Source: Sulfurovum sp.
GTDB lineage: Bacteria; Campylobacterota; Campylobacteria; Campylobacterales; Sulfurovaceae
Length of the DNA: 64,000 nucleotides
Assembly (NCBI GenBank): GCA_024637255.1
Contig: JAGXFO010000018.1
Location: 62,001 to 126,000, forward strand
Direction of reading: 5' to 3'
Positions 1 to 7,507 of this stretch are shown here, one piece after another. Made by a program: the position numbers and the translations under genes. A model generated the notes under the pieces. That model saw nothing but the letters and a program-made list of their open reading frames with translations. It did no database searches and had not been told where the DNA came from. Position 1 is the first letter of the stretch; the number at the start of each line of letters is the position of its first letter.

Positions 1-330
1 CAGAACCGGCATTTCTTTTGAAGCTTCTTTGAGGATATTTTGCTGATGCACCGTAAATCCAGTGGTTGCAATTACCAATGCAGTAGGATTTTTAAGTGCA
101 GCCTCACAAAGTTCCTGTGTTGCATCTGGTGCAGAAAAGTCGATGACAACATCACAGTTTTCAAGTAGTGCTTTCATGCTGTTTGTCACCAAAATATTTG
201 AAGGCAAATCTCTTTTAAGCTCATCAAATACATGTACTGTACTTAGGGGTAATTCCTTATCATATAAAAGACTGTCTATTAGAAGATTGCCCACTCTTCC
301 TGTACTGCCTACTATGCCAACTCTTGCCAT
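1..330 (-). CDS. dapB: 4-hydroxy-tetrahydrodipicolinate reductase, 3' part outside window
   Basis: N-terminal 110 residues of DapB, which reduces hydroxy-tetrahydrodipicolinate with NAD(P)H in lysine and diaminopimelate synthesis in the cytosol. The protein opens with a Rossmann dinucleotide motif (VGIVGSTGRVG, residues 3-13), followed by the family segment VVIDFSAPDAT and the TTGFT stretch. The reading frame is open to the window edge, so the gene is cut by the window, not broken. It starts 10 bases after the trxB stop on the same strand, so it is probably co-transcribed with trxB. Confidence 0.88.
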   Translation of the reverse strand, partial: MARVGIVGSTGRVGNLLIDSLLYDKELPLSTVHVFDELKRDLPSNILVTNSMKALLENCDVVIDFSAPDATQELCEAALKNPTALVIATTGFTVHQQNILKEASKEMPVL

Positions 331-340
331 CTATTAATCC

Positions 341-1279
341 TTATGCTTTTTCTTGAAGATATGAAATTACCTGAAGCGCTGCTATTGCGCCGTCACCTGC
401 AGCTGATACGACCTGCTTAGGTGCCTCTATACGTATATCGCCTGCGGCAAATAGGCCCGGAAGTGACGTCTTCATATTTAAATTCACAATCACCTGACCC
501 CGCTCGTTCATTTCACAAATAAACATACCAATTTTATCTTTGAGTACATCATTTTTTACAGTCTGGCCGACAAAAACAAAAAGTCCCGTGTTGTCCATAT
601 GTGTAATACTGCCATCATTATTTTTGATGTCTACACCCGATAAGCCTCTTGCATCGCCAACAGCCTGCTCTATGACAGAGTTTGTTATAAAATGGATATT
701 CTCTTTTCTCATCGCACGCTCAAGTGTTGGTGGTGCTGCCCTAAACACATCTTTTCTATGCACCACATAGACATCTGAACAGATATTTGAAAGAAAAAAT
801 GCTTCTTCAAGTGCAGTATCTCCACCGCCTAGCACAGTTACAGGTTTGTTTTTGTAAAAAAATCCATCACAAGTAGCACAAGTGCTCACACCCTTACCGA
901 AAAACTCATCTTCACCTTTAAAGCCAGCTCTTTTGGGTACGCTTCCTGTGCAAACAATGACTGTCATTGCCTCTACTGTGTCTCCATTTTCAAGTGTCAC
1001 TGTAAAGTGCTCACCTGTTTTAACCACGCTTTCAACTTTTTTCATCTCATGCTTCAGTCCAAAATGAAAACACTGCTTTTGCCAGTCATCCATAAAGTCC
1101 ATACCTGTTTTATTGTGATCAAAGAACCCTGGATAGTTTTCTATCTCAGAACTCTGGGTTATCTGCCCGCCAGGCAAACCCATCTCAAAAAGAGTGACAT
1201 TCTTCAGTCCACCACGTGTGGCATATAGTCCTGCCGTAAGTCCCGCAGGTCCACCACCAATGATTGCACAATCCAACAT
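341..1279 (-). CDS. trxB: thioredoxin-disulfide reductase
   Basis: FAD-dependent reductase that passes electrons from NADPH to thioredoxin in the cytosol. An FAD-binding GGGPAG motif lies at residues 8-13, the redox-active CATC at 134-137, an NADPH-binding GGGDTALEEA segment at about 151-160, and the C-terminal FAD motif AAGDIR near 275. The length of 312 residues is normal for the low-molecular-weight bacterial class. It lies downstream of trxA, with an intrinsic terminator between them, so it probably has its own promoter. dapB follows closely. Confidence 0.95.
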   Translation of the reverse strand: MLDCAIIGGGPAGLTAGLYATRGGLKNVTLFEMGLPGGQITQSSEIENYPGFFDHNKTGMDFMDDWQKQCFHFGLKHEMKKVESVVKTGEHFTVTLENGDTVEAMTVIVCTGSVPKRAGFKGEDEFFGKGVSTCATCDGFFYKNKPVTVLGGGDTALEEAFFLSNICSDVYVVHRKDVFRAAPPTLERAMRKENIHFITNSVIEQAVGDARGLSGVDIKNNDGSITHMDNTGLFVFVGQTVKNDVLKDKIGMFICEMNERGQVIVNLNMKTSLPGLFAAGDIRIEAPKQVVSAAGDGAIAALQVISYLQEKA

Positions 1280-1393
1280 TTATTATTCCTTTCAAAAAGT
1301 AAATACTTAAGCAAATAATATTTATTATACAATGAAAATACTTGGTTAAAAATTTAAGAGGATTTTATCTAAAACTAGATATAAAAGAAGTGT

Positions 1394-1418
1394 AAAGAGA
1401 GGGTAATACCCTCTCTTT
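1394..1418 (-). terminator. intrinsic terminator after trxA
   Basis: A perfect 10-bp inverted repeat (AAAGAGAGGG at 1394-1403, complement at 1409-1418) with a 5-base loop TAATA lies 11 bases downstream of the trxA stop. On the minus strand the stem is followed by TTTAC, a short T-rich tail. It should end trxA transcription before trxB. Confidence 0.7.
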
Positions 1419-1428
1419 TATGCATCAC

Positions 1429-1746
1429 TTATAGTATGGCGTTGATTTTTTCTGCAAATGCATCTTTAGAAGCTGCACCTACCATCTGGTCTACCATTTC
1501 ACCATCTTTAAAGAAAAGGATAGCAGGGATAGATCTGATACCATATTTAACAGCTATCTCTTGCTGCTCATCTGTGTTTACTTTACAGATAGTTGCTTTT
1601 CCTTCAAAGTCTTCTGCCAACTCTTCAATGACTGGAGCAATCATTCTACAAGGACCGCACCATGGGGCCCAAAAGTCTACCATTGTTACACCTTCAGCGA
1701 TAGTCGCATCAAAGTTATCATTTGTTAATTCTACATATTTTGCCAT
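1429..1746 (-). CDS. trxA: thioredoxin
   Basis: Small cytosolic dithiol-disulfide carrier reduced by TrxB. It has 105 residues with the classical active site WCGPC (Cys30 and Cys33), the cis-proline segment IRSIPAILFF near residue 73, and the expected one-domain fold length. The start is supported by an AAGGAT-like ribosome binding site just upstream. trxB and dapB lie downstream on the same strand. Confidence 0.96.
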   Translation of the reverse strand: MAKYVELTNDNFDATIAEGVTMVDFWAPWCGPCRMIAPVIEELAEDFEGKATICKVNTDEQQEIAVKYGIRSIPAILFFKDGEMVDQMVGAASKDAFAEKINAIL

Positions 1747-1882
1747 ATTTAATCCTTTAATTTATATTTAATTCAATCAGTATAACCTAATTTCTTATAA
1801 AAACTATTGTTCTAGCTTATATTTTTAAAATTATGTATACTTCTATCCCAATTATATACATTTAGAATAAAAGTACTCTTAC

Positions 1883-2671
1883 TTATATTTTCTCCAGGCT
1901 AATTTCTGGATATTCAGAAGAACGTGTACCTTCTATAGCCTTAGTTGCCGCGCCTTTTACAGTATAAACTAATGATATTTTTGCCTTGTCTGTACTATTT
2001 TTATTGGCTCGGTGAAGCAATAAAGCATGAAAAATAATAATATCACCTTTTTCTAAAATAGCTGATACCTTTTGTGCTATTAATTTGCTGTTTTCAACCG
2101 TATCTTCTCTAAAATATTCTTTTTCATCAAACTGATCAGGCCTGAACTTCATTTTATGACTTCCCGGTATGAACTCCAAAACACCATTTTCACTGGATTC
2201 ATCATCTAAAGCTAGCCATACGCTCACCAAATTATTATCTGTATATCGCCAGTATCTCCTGTCCTGATGCCAGGAAGTTGCCCTACCCACATGAGGCATT
2301 TTAGTCATGATGGAGTTATGGTGTCCTGTAGTTATCACCACAGTATCGTCCAGTATTTGTTGTAGAATAGGGCGTATCTCAATATCCTCCATCCACTCTT
2401 TGAAAAGAATATCTCTACTATAAACCTGTCGTAATCTACGCACAACTACATGATTCTCATTAGACGTACTCGCATAGTCTGTTACATTCGTACGGTACTC
2501 TTTAGATCTCTCGTCATATCCGATCTCTGTTTCAATGGGTTCTATTTTATGTTTCAGATGAGCTTTGGCTACATCTAAAATAGCATCACATTTTTTTGTA
2601 TCTGCAAAATGCTTTAAGTGTATAAATCCATCCTGATTGAATTGTTGAAGCTGCTCATCTGAGAGTCTCAT
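1883..2671 (-). CDS. phytanoyl-CoA dioxygenase (PhyH) family protein
   Basis: Probable Fe(II)/2-oxoglutarate oxygenase of the PhyH family. The iron-binding triad is visible as His135-x-Asp137 in SWHQDRRYW and a distal His220 in LLLHRA, with Arg221 near the expected 2-oxoglutarate site. A VLEFIPGSHK segment (about 165-173) is typical of the family. The length of 262 residues is usual. The substrate cannot be told from sequence: bacterial relatives act on many small molecules. It stands alone between trxA and yraN. The family call is firm; the function is open. Confidence 0.8.
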   Translation of the reverse strand: MRLSDEQLQQFNQDGFIHLKHFADTKKCDAILDVAKAHLKHKIEPIETEIGYDERSKEYRTNVTDYASTSNENHVVVRRLRQVYSRDILFKEWMEDIEIRPILQQILDDTVVITTGHHNSIMTKMPHVGRATSWHQDRRYWRYTDNNLVSVWLALDDESSENGVLEFIPGSHKMKFRPDQFDEKEYFREDTVENSKLIAQKVSAILEKGDIIIFHALLLHRANKNSTDKAKISLVYTVKGAATKAIEGTRSSEYPEISLEKI

Positions 2672-2713
2672 ATCTGTACCTTTGAAGTATGTATAATAAA
2701 TGAATTATAACAT

Positions 2714-3058
2714 TTAAAGTGTGACATTTTCTATAAACTCCACCTCACCATAGCGAATAATAAGCGCATCAATTGAAAACGCCATATCAAGATTTTTACT
2801 TTTCATATAATAGTGTGAAGAATTAATGACTTTTCGAAGTTTTGCAGGAGTGATGTTGTATACGGGGTCAAAGTCTGCTTTGCTGCTTTTGACTTCTACA
2901 AAGTGCAGCACATCCTCACGTATCGCGATGATATCAATCTCACCAAGTTTACGCGCAAAATAGTTTCGCTCAAGTATGACGAAACCCTCTTGTTCTAAAA
3001 ATTGTGTGGCAAGTGTTTCACTCTGGTCGCCGTATTTTTTAGGAAGTTCACGTTGCAT
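2714..3058 (-). CDS. yraN: YraN / UPF0102 family endonuclease-like protein
   Basis: Small protein of the UPF0102 (YraN) family, whose fold is that of Holliday-junction-resolvase-type nucleases. The core motif is visible as GEIDIIA followed by FVEVKSSK, that is D-x(n)-E-x-K. I choose the ATG at 3058 (114 residues) because it overlaps the upstream stop as TAATG, with a GAGGTGG ribosome binding site before it. An upstream TTG at 3067 is an alternative. It is translationally coupled to the tail of the broken formate dehydrogenase gene. Its cellular role is unknown. Confidence 0.85.
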   Translation of the reverse strand: MQRELPKKYGDQSETLATQFLEQEGFVILERNYFARKLGEIDIIAIREDVLHFVEVKSSKADFDPVYNITPAKLRKVINSSHYYMKSKNLDMAFSIDALIIRYGEVEFIENVTL

Positions 3059-4537
3059 TATCCGCAAGCCACCTCATCGCTTACAGGGAGTATGTCTATT
3101 TTTACAGACTTGAATCGTGCTGCATTGTTGTAGTGTGCCAAAGTACGCCCTGTGGTAAGGTAATACTCCTCAAAAGATTCTTTATAGAACGTTTTATCCA
3201 GTATCTCTTGTACCATCCCACGTGGTTCATACTGTTTATAGACATATTTACCAAGGCCATCATCCGTACGGAAGTCAAGCAAGTGAAGAATAGGTGTATC
3301 TTCGTGGTAGATAGGCCACTGCATCCCTCTTTTCCTGTGACGTGCCAATCTATAGTAGTCAGCGCCTGAAAATCTTCTAGGCGCAACCACTCTCACTTCA
3401 TTCCATACATCTTCAGAAGTTTTAAAGTTAAAGTTTTCGCCATCACCCAGTTTTTCTGCCATCTGTGTAAGCACTTCCCAGTCATCAGGCAGATCACTTT
3501 GAACTAAAGGCTGAGAAAGGTGCAGCCTTCTCATTGCATTCACATACACACCTGTTTTTTCATACGCTGATTTCACCCCTATGATAATGTCAGCTTTTTT
3601 AGTCAGCATATTCTCTAGCGATGTTTGGTATCATTTTTGCTAAGTATTCATAGCCCTCAATATTGTTAAAGTATTCAGGATTTGCATAAGGGTCATTGAG
3701 AATCTTTTCTTTAAATGCATCAAATCCTTTGGTACGGTTGTCAATAAAACTCTGGCTATACAGCTCCTCATCTATAATCACATGAGCCATCATATTGAGC
3801 ACAAGTAGATTCGACTCAAACGGTATCACACAGTTGTACTTGGCAAGCTTTGCCATCTTCGTCTCACGCACATCTATGACAGCCAGGTTGTTATGTGTTC
3901 TGGCCATAGCCACCATACGGTTAGAGATAATAGGATGTGCTTCCATAGTGTTTGAGCCAATCACCACCATAAACTCTGTCTCATAAATGTCATTATAAGG
4001 GTTTGTTGCAGCGCCCTCACCTATGGTCGCCCTCATCCCTTTAAGAGAGGGAGAGTGGCATACCCTGGCGCAGTTGTCCACATGAGGAGAATCCATCGTC
4101 TCGCGACAAAATTTCTGGAAAGCATATGCAGACTCACAAGAGGTTCTTGCTCCACCAATCGCGCAGAAACTGTCACCACCATACTTCTTCTTTATCTCAT
4201 CTAGTTTCATTGTTGCTATGCTTGTAGCGGTATCAAGGTCACAGGTCAAAAATTCTGCATTAAACTCTAAGAGTTTTGCTACAAAAGCTTCCCTGATATG
4301 GGGATTCTTCTCTAAAAAAGTTTTACGTATACGAGGCTCACGAACACGGTCTTTGGAGTCCACAAAGTCATACCCGTATTTACCCTTAATGCAAAGGTTT
4401 CCCTCTGAGACCACACCGTCTTTTTGTGCATAGATTTTTACAATCTTATTGTTTTCCACCACGCCTGTGATGTCACACCCGACACCGCAATAGGTACATA
4501 CGCTTTCTATCTCTTCTTTCTTATGCTTTATTGTCAT
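3058..4537 (-). pseudogene. fdhA: formate dehydrogenase alpha subunit, internally deleted
   Basis: Remnant of a molybdopterin formate dehydrogenase catalytic subunit. The 5' frame (3599-4537, 312 residues) has the [4Fe-4S] cysteines C14, C17, C21 and C49 and the Mo-ligand region ARVCHSPS. It then stops after NIAREYAD. The 3' frame (3058-3609, 183 residues) resumes with KKADIIIGVKSAYEKTGVYV, in a frame shifted by one. Intact relatives have a long stretch between these two points. A second join, TLAHYNNAARFKSVKI, directly abuts the end of the active-site domain and the last strand of the C-terminal domain, so another segment is missing. A working enzyme is unlikely, although both halves are otherwise well conserved, which suggests recent loss. 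It lies head to head with an OFA-type transporter. Confidence 0.8.
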
Positions 4538-4556
4538 AAAATGCCCTTGTTATATT

Positions 4557-4592
4557 GGGAAAATTATACCAAAAGGATTTATAATGTTTACA
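4557..4592 (+). repeat. copy of the leader and start codon of the 6034 gene
   Basis: These 36 bases match 6008-6042 with about three mismatches and one gap, including GGGAAAATTA, CCAAAAGGATT and AATGTTTACA. In the second copy this sequence is the ribosome binding site, the ATG and the first codons of the 84-residue gene. Here the frame stops at once (ATG TTT ACA TTA TAA). It is therefore a duplicated but decapitated gene start, or a leftover of a rearrangement around the OFA transporter. Confidence 0.65.
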
Positions 4593-4658
4593 TTATAATT
4601 TTTAGCATTATTTGTCTTACTAAATATTAGATACAATCTCAACAATCAAAGGATAAAA

Positions 4659-5909
4659 ATGACAACAAAAATCAAAAACCGCTGGCTCATGACAATAGGT
4701 GCTATGGCAATTCATATGTGTATAGGTTCAGTCTATGCATGGAGTGTGTACGTAAACCCTATAAAATCTACAATGCACTGGACACTTACAGATGTTACTA
4801 TTACATTTTCTGTAGCCATATTTTTTCTTGGTCTTTCTGCTGCCCTTATGGGAAAATTCGTCGAGGCAAAAGGCCCTAGAGTTGCGGCTACACTTGCAGC
4901 TGTTTTATTTGGACTGGGTACTGCAGGTTCTGGTATGGCTATCTATCTTGAATCTAAGATACTACTCTATCTTACCTATGGTGTGTTAGGTGGTGCAGGT
5001 CTGGGCATTGGGTACATCTCACCTGTTTCCATGCTTGTTAAATGGTTTCCAGATAGACGTGGTATGGCAACAGGTCTTGCCATCATGGGCTTTGGTTTTG
5101 CCTCTGCCATCTCTGGTCCTGCTATTAAAATATTGATAGATTCAGTAGGGATATCTTCAACATTTTATATCTTGGGTGCTATTTACTTTGTCATCATGTT
5201 TACAGCAGCACAGTATCTTGCCAATCCGTCAGAAGGATACATGCCCGAGCATCTTAGTCGTGCTATAGCTTCAGGAAAAAAGAAAATCAAAGAAGACTTG
5301 GTCAATATTACACGCAATGAAGCTATTAAAACTGCTAGATTTTATGGCTTATGGATGATGCTTTTTATCAATGTAACCTGTGGTATTGCTATTATCTCCG
5401 TAGCCTCTCCACTCTTACAGGAAGTGATTGGTATTTCTGCCATAGCCGCAGCCTCTGCAGTGGGGCTCATGGGTATTTTCAATGGTGCAGGAAGAATTGT
5501 TTGGGCGAGTATCTCTGATTACCTCACAAGACCTGTGGTCTTTATACTTTTCTTTATCACACAGATTATTGCTTTTTATCTACTCACGACAGTCACAAGT
5601 ATATTACTTTTTCAAGTACTTCTTTATTATATCATGATGTGTTACGGTGGAGCATTTGCTTCTATCCCTGCGTATATAGGTGATATTTTTGGTACGAAAG
5701 AGCTTGGTGCTATACATGGGTATATTTTAACCGCTTGGGCTTTAGCAGGGCTTGCTGGGCCTATAATTATTGCTTACGTTAAAGACACTACTGGCAGCTA
5801 TACAGGTACACTTTATGTATTTGTGGGTCTTTTCTTTGTTGCCCTCATCACTTCTGTATTAATGCTAGCAAACATCAAAAAAATAAGAACAAGCAAGGCA
5901 CTAGCCTAA
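4659..5909 (+). CDS. MFS transporter, oxalate/formate antiporter (OFA) family
   Basis: Inner-membrane transporter of 416 residues with about twelve predicted membrane segments. It opens with NRWLMTIGAMAIHMCIGSVY, typical of OFA-family permeases, and has the loop motif KWFPDRRGMATG (about 127-138) of the same group. The family moves small carboxylates such as oxalate and formate. The adjoining formate dehydrogenase remnant makes formate or a related anion plausible, but that is inference. A palindromic terminator follows the gene. Confidence 0.85.
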   Translation: MTTKIKNRWLMTIGAMAIHMCIGSVYAWSVYVNPIKSTMHWTLTDVTITFSVAIFFLGLSAALMGKFVEAKGPRVAATLAAVLFGLGTAGSGMAIYLESKILLYLTYGVLGGAGLGIGYISPVSMLVKWFPDRRGMATGLAIMGFGFASAISGPAIKILIDSVGISSTFYILGAIYFVIMFTAAQYLANPSEGYMPEHLSRAIASGKKKIKEDLVNITRNEAIKTARFYGLWMMLFINVTCGIAIISVASPLLQEVIGISAIAAASAVGLMGIFNGAGRIVWASISDYLTRPVVFILFFITQIIAFYLLTTVTSILLFQVLLYYIMMCYGGAFASIPAYIGDIFGTKELGAIHGYILTAWALAGLAGPIIIAYVKDTTGSYTGTLYVFVGLFFVALITSVLMLANIKKIRTSKALA

Positions 5910-5937
5910 CCTAGTTACCTTACTATGGTACAAAAAC

Positions 5938-5968
5938 GCTAAATAAGAGTAAAATTCTCTTATTTAGC
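5938..5968 (+). terminator. hairpin after the OFA transporter
   Basis: A perfect 12-bp inverted repeat (GCTAAATAAGAG at 5938-5949, complement at 5957-5968) with a 7-base loop lies 28 bases after the transporter stop. The stem is AT-rich and followed by TTATAATC rather than a clean T run, so it may terminate in either direction. Confidence 0.55.
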
Positions 5969-6033
5969 TTATAATCAAGTTCTTATTAATCTTTCTCTGT
6001 TATTATCGGGAAAATTAAACCAAAAGGATTACA

Positions 6034-6288
6034 ATGTTTACAATTAATGTAGAAAAAGAATGTGGATGCTTCAAAAGAAGTGCCTATGATAACAATATGA
6101 GCTTTGAGAGCAAAGATGATGCACTCATACAGGCCAAAGAGATGGAAAATCACATGAATCAAAAATTCTGTCAGACTCATCAGTTCACACTTACGGAAAA
6201 TGGAGACACTTTCAATATAGGTGTTGAAATGAAACCCAAAGCACCTTCAGCTGCTACTGGTTGCTGTGGTGGCGGGCACTGTTCATAA
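6034..6288 (+). CDS. small conserved-looking protein with Cys-rich tail
   Basis: Protein of 84 residues that I cannot name. The N-terminus has CGC (residues 10-12 region), the middle is charged and the end is GCCGGGHCS, a Cys/His cluster that could bind a metal. There is no signal peptide. The start is backed by an AAAAGGATTACA ribosome binding site. A copy of that leader and start lies at 4557-4592. No function is proposed. Confidence 0.7.
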   Translation: MFTINVEKECGCFKRSAYDNNMSFESKDDALIQAKEMENHMNQKFCQTHQFTLTENGDTFNIGVEMKPKAPSAATGCCGGGHCS

Positions 6289-6328
6289 GAACAGTTTTCC
6301 CACACCAATCAGACAATAGTCTGTTCTT

Positions 6329-6374
6329 GTCGTGGCGAACGCCCGCGAAAGCGAAGCGATTCGAGAGCCACGAC
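6329..6374. terminator. GC-rich convergent hairpin
   Basis: The 8-bp arms GTCGTGGC (6329-6336) and GCCACGAC (6367-6374) enclose a GC-rich, GCGAA-rich interior. The right arm is followed by GCTTTTTTG. It sits between the convergent 84-residue gene and yajQ and reads best as a terminator for the plus strand. Its base composition is far richer in GC than its surroundings, as for an interspersed repeat. Confidence 0.6.
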
Positions 6375-6471
6375 GCTTTTTTGCTTCGTTTTTTCTAAAA
6401 AAAATGAAGAGAAGCACAATGCCTCAATCAAAATAAGAGGAAATCCCACTAAACTAAATAAAACAAATCTA

Positions 6472-6969
6472 TTACTTAAAATTCCCAAACACCAACGGTG
6501 CTTTCAAATCCAAAGTCTTCACTTCAGCCATCACAGCCTGCAAATCATCTATACTCTTCCCGGATACACGTACCTCATCGCCTTGTATAGACGGCGTTAC
6601 CTTGATTTTCAACTCTTTGATGGCTTTAACAATTATTTTTGCTTCATCTTTATCTATCGTATCGACGATACGGTAAATTACTTTAGTGTTCCCGCCGGAT
6701 ATACCTTCAGTTTTCACCTCTTCAAGTGCCTTCCCTGCGATCCCTCTCTTAATGAGTTTAGAGATAAGTATATCTTTTAGTGCATCTATCTTGGTATCTG
6801 TAGAAGCGCTGAGACTTAAAGTCTTCGCTGCTTCATTGAGTTTAAACTCAGCCAATAAACCCTTAAAATCAAAACGTGTAGCCACTTCTTTCTCCGCCAT
6901 AATCACAGCATTTTTCAGCTCCATCATATCTAGCTTAGCCGTTATATCAAAATAATGTTCTTTTGCCAT
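6472..6969 (-). CDS. yajQ: YajQ family nucleotide-binding protein
   Basis: Cytosolic protein of the UPF0234/YajQ family, members of which bind cyclic di-GMP or other nucleotides. The length of 165 residues is normal. Family signatures include the start EHYFDI, the segment EVATRFDFKG (about 28-37), and IQGDEVRVSGKSIDDLQ near the end. The role in this organism is unknown. It is transcribed convergently with the 84-residue gene and follows the accessory cassette on the same strand. Confidence 0.92.
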   Translation of the reverse strand: MAKEHYFDITAKLDMMELKNAVIMAEKEVATRFDFKGLLAEFKLNEAAKTLSLSASTDTKIDALKDILISKLIKRGIAGKALEEVKTEGISGGNTKVIYRIVDTIDKDEAKIIVKAIKELKIKVTPSIQGDEVRVSGKSIDDLQAVMAEVKTLDLKAPLVFGNFK

Positions 6970-6990
6970 TTTTAAATTCTCCCCTTTATA

Positions 6991-7191
6991 TTATTTAATT
7001 TTTTGAATATCATCATATGCACTCTTCAAATTCTCATACTCTTCTTTAGAAAGAAATATAGCCTCTATACGATTGTTTTTAAGTATCGCTAATTTTTCAA
7101 CTTTTTTCGATGTTATTTGAGACAAATAAAATCCAAATTTCTTAGGAAATTCAGAAGCTGGAACAAGTTCATCATTTTTATAAGATACCAT
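6991..7191 (-). CDS. Phd/YefM-like antitoxin domain protein
   Basis: Protein of 66 residues resembling Phd/YefM-type antitoxins: an N-terminal VPASEFPKKFGFYLSQI helix-loop followed by LAILKNNRIEAIFLSKEEYENL, the usual strand plus EYE-type helix. Such proteins normally bind their own operator and block a toxin. No RelE- or Doc-type toxin is recognisable next to it; the only close neighbour is the 85-residue gene at 7203. It may be a solitary antitoxin. Confidence 0.6.
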   Translation of the reverse strand: MVSYKNDELVPASEFPKKFGFYLSQITSKKVEKLAILKNNRIEAIFLSKEEYENLKSAYDDIQKIK

Positions 7192-7202
7192 AAAAATATC
7201 CT

Positions 7203-7460
7203 TTACGGAATATACTCCGTGTCATTTTGTGCATTATAGCATATTCTCCTCTTTATAAAATCTTTCAATTCTATTTCCAACAAATTAGAAAGCTCATCTT
7301 CATCATACTCTTTATCTTCCAAGTCAATAAATCCACCATCAGAATACTCATAAATACTATATTCCAAATCTCCACTAGAATTAATAAAACCCGAAATTAC
7401 GTGTTCGCTATCTTCATAAAATATATCTTCAAACATTTTCATGGTATTTCCTAAAATCAT
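7203..7460 (-). CDS. hypothetical acidic protein
   Basis: An 85-residue, strongly acidic protein rich in Asp, Glu, Tyr and Ser, with no membrane segment and no family I recognise. The true start may be the internal ATG at residue 7 (MKMFEDIF). It lies 12 bases upstream of the Phd-like gene, so the two could be one unit. Because it sits where a toxin would be expected it should be tested as a partner, but nothing in the sequence shows a toxin fold. Confidence 0.5.
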   Translation of the reverse strand: MILGNTMKMFEDIFYEDSEHVISGFINSSGDLEYSIYEYSDGGFIDLEDKEYDEDELSNLLEIELKDFIKRRICYNAQNDTEYIP

Positions 7461-7507
7461 ATTTTATGATTTTAGCTTTTCTTTGCTGTGAGGGGATCTA
7501 AATTTAA

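Noticed and set aside
2714..3067. TTG start at 3067 for yraN
   Set aside because: The ATG at 3058 is coupled to the upstream stop (TAATG) and has a suitable ribosome binding site; the TTG adds only three residues.
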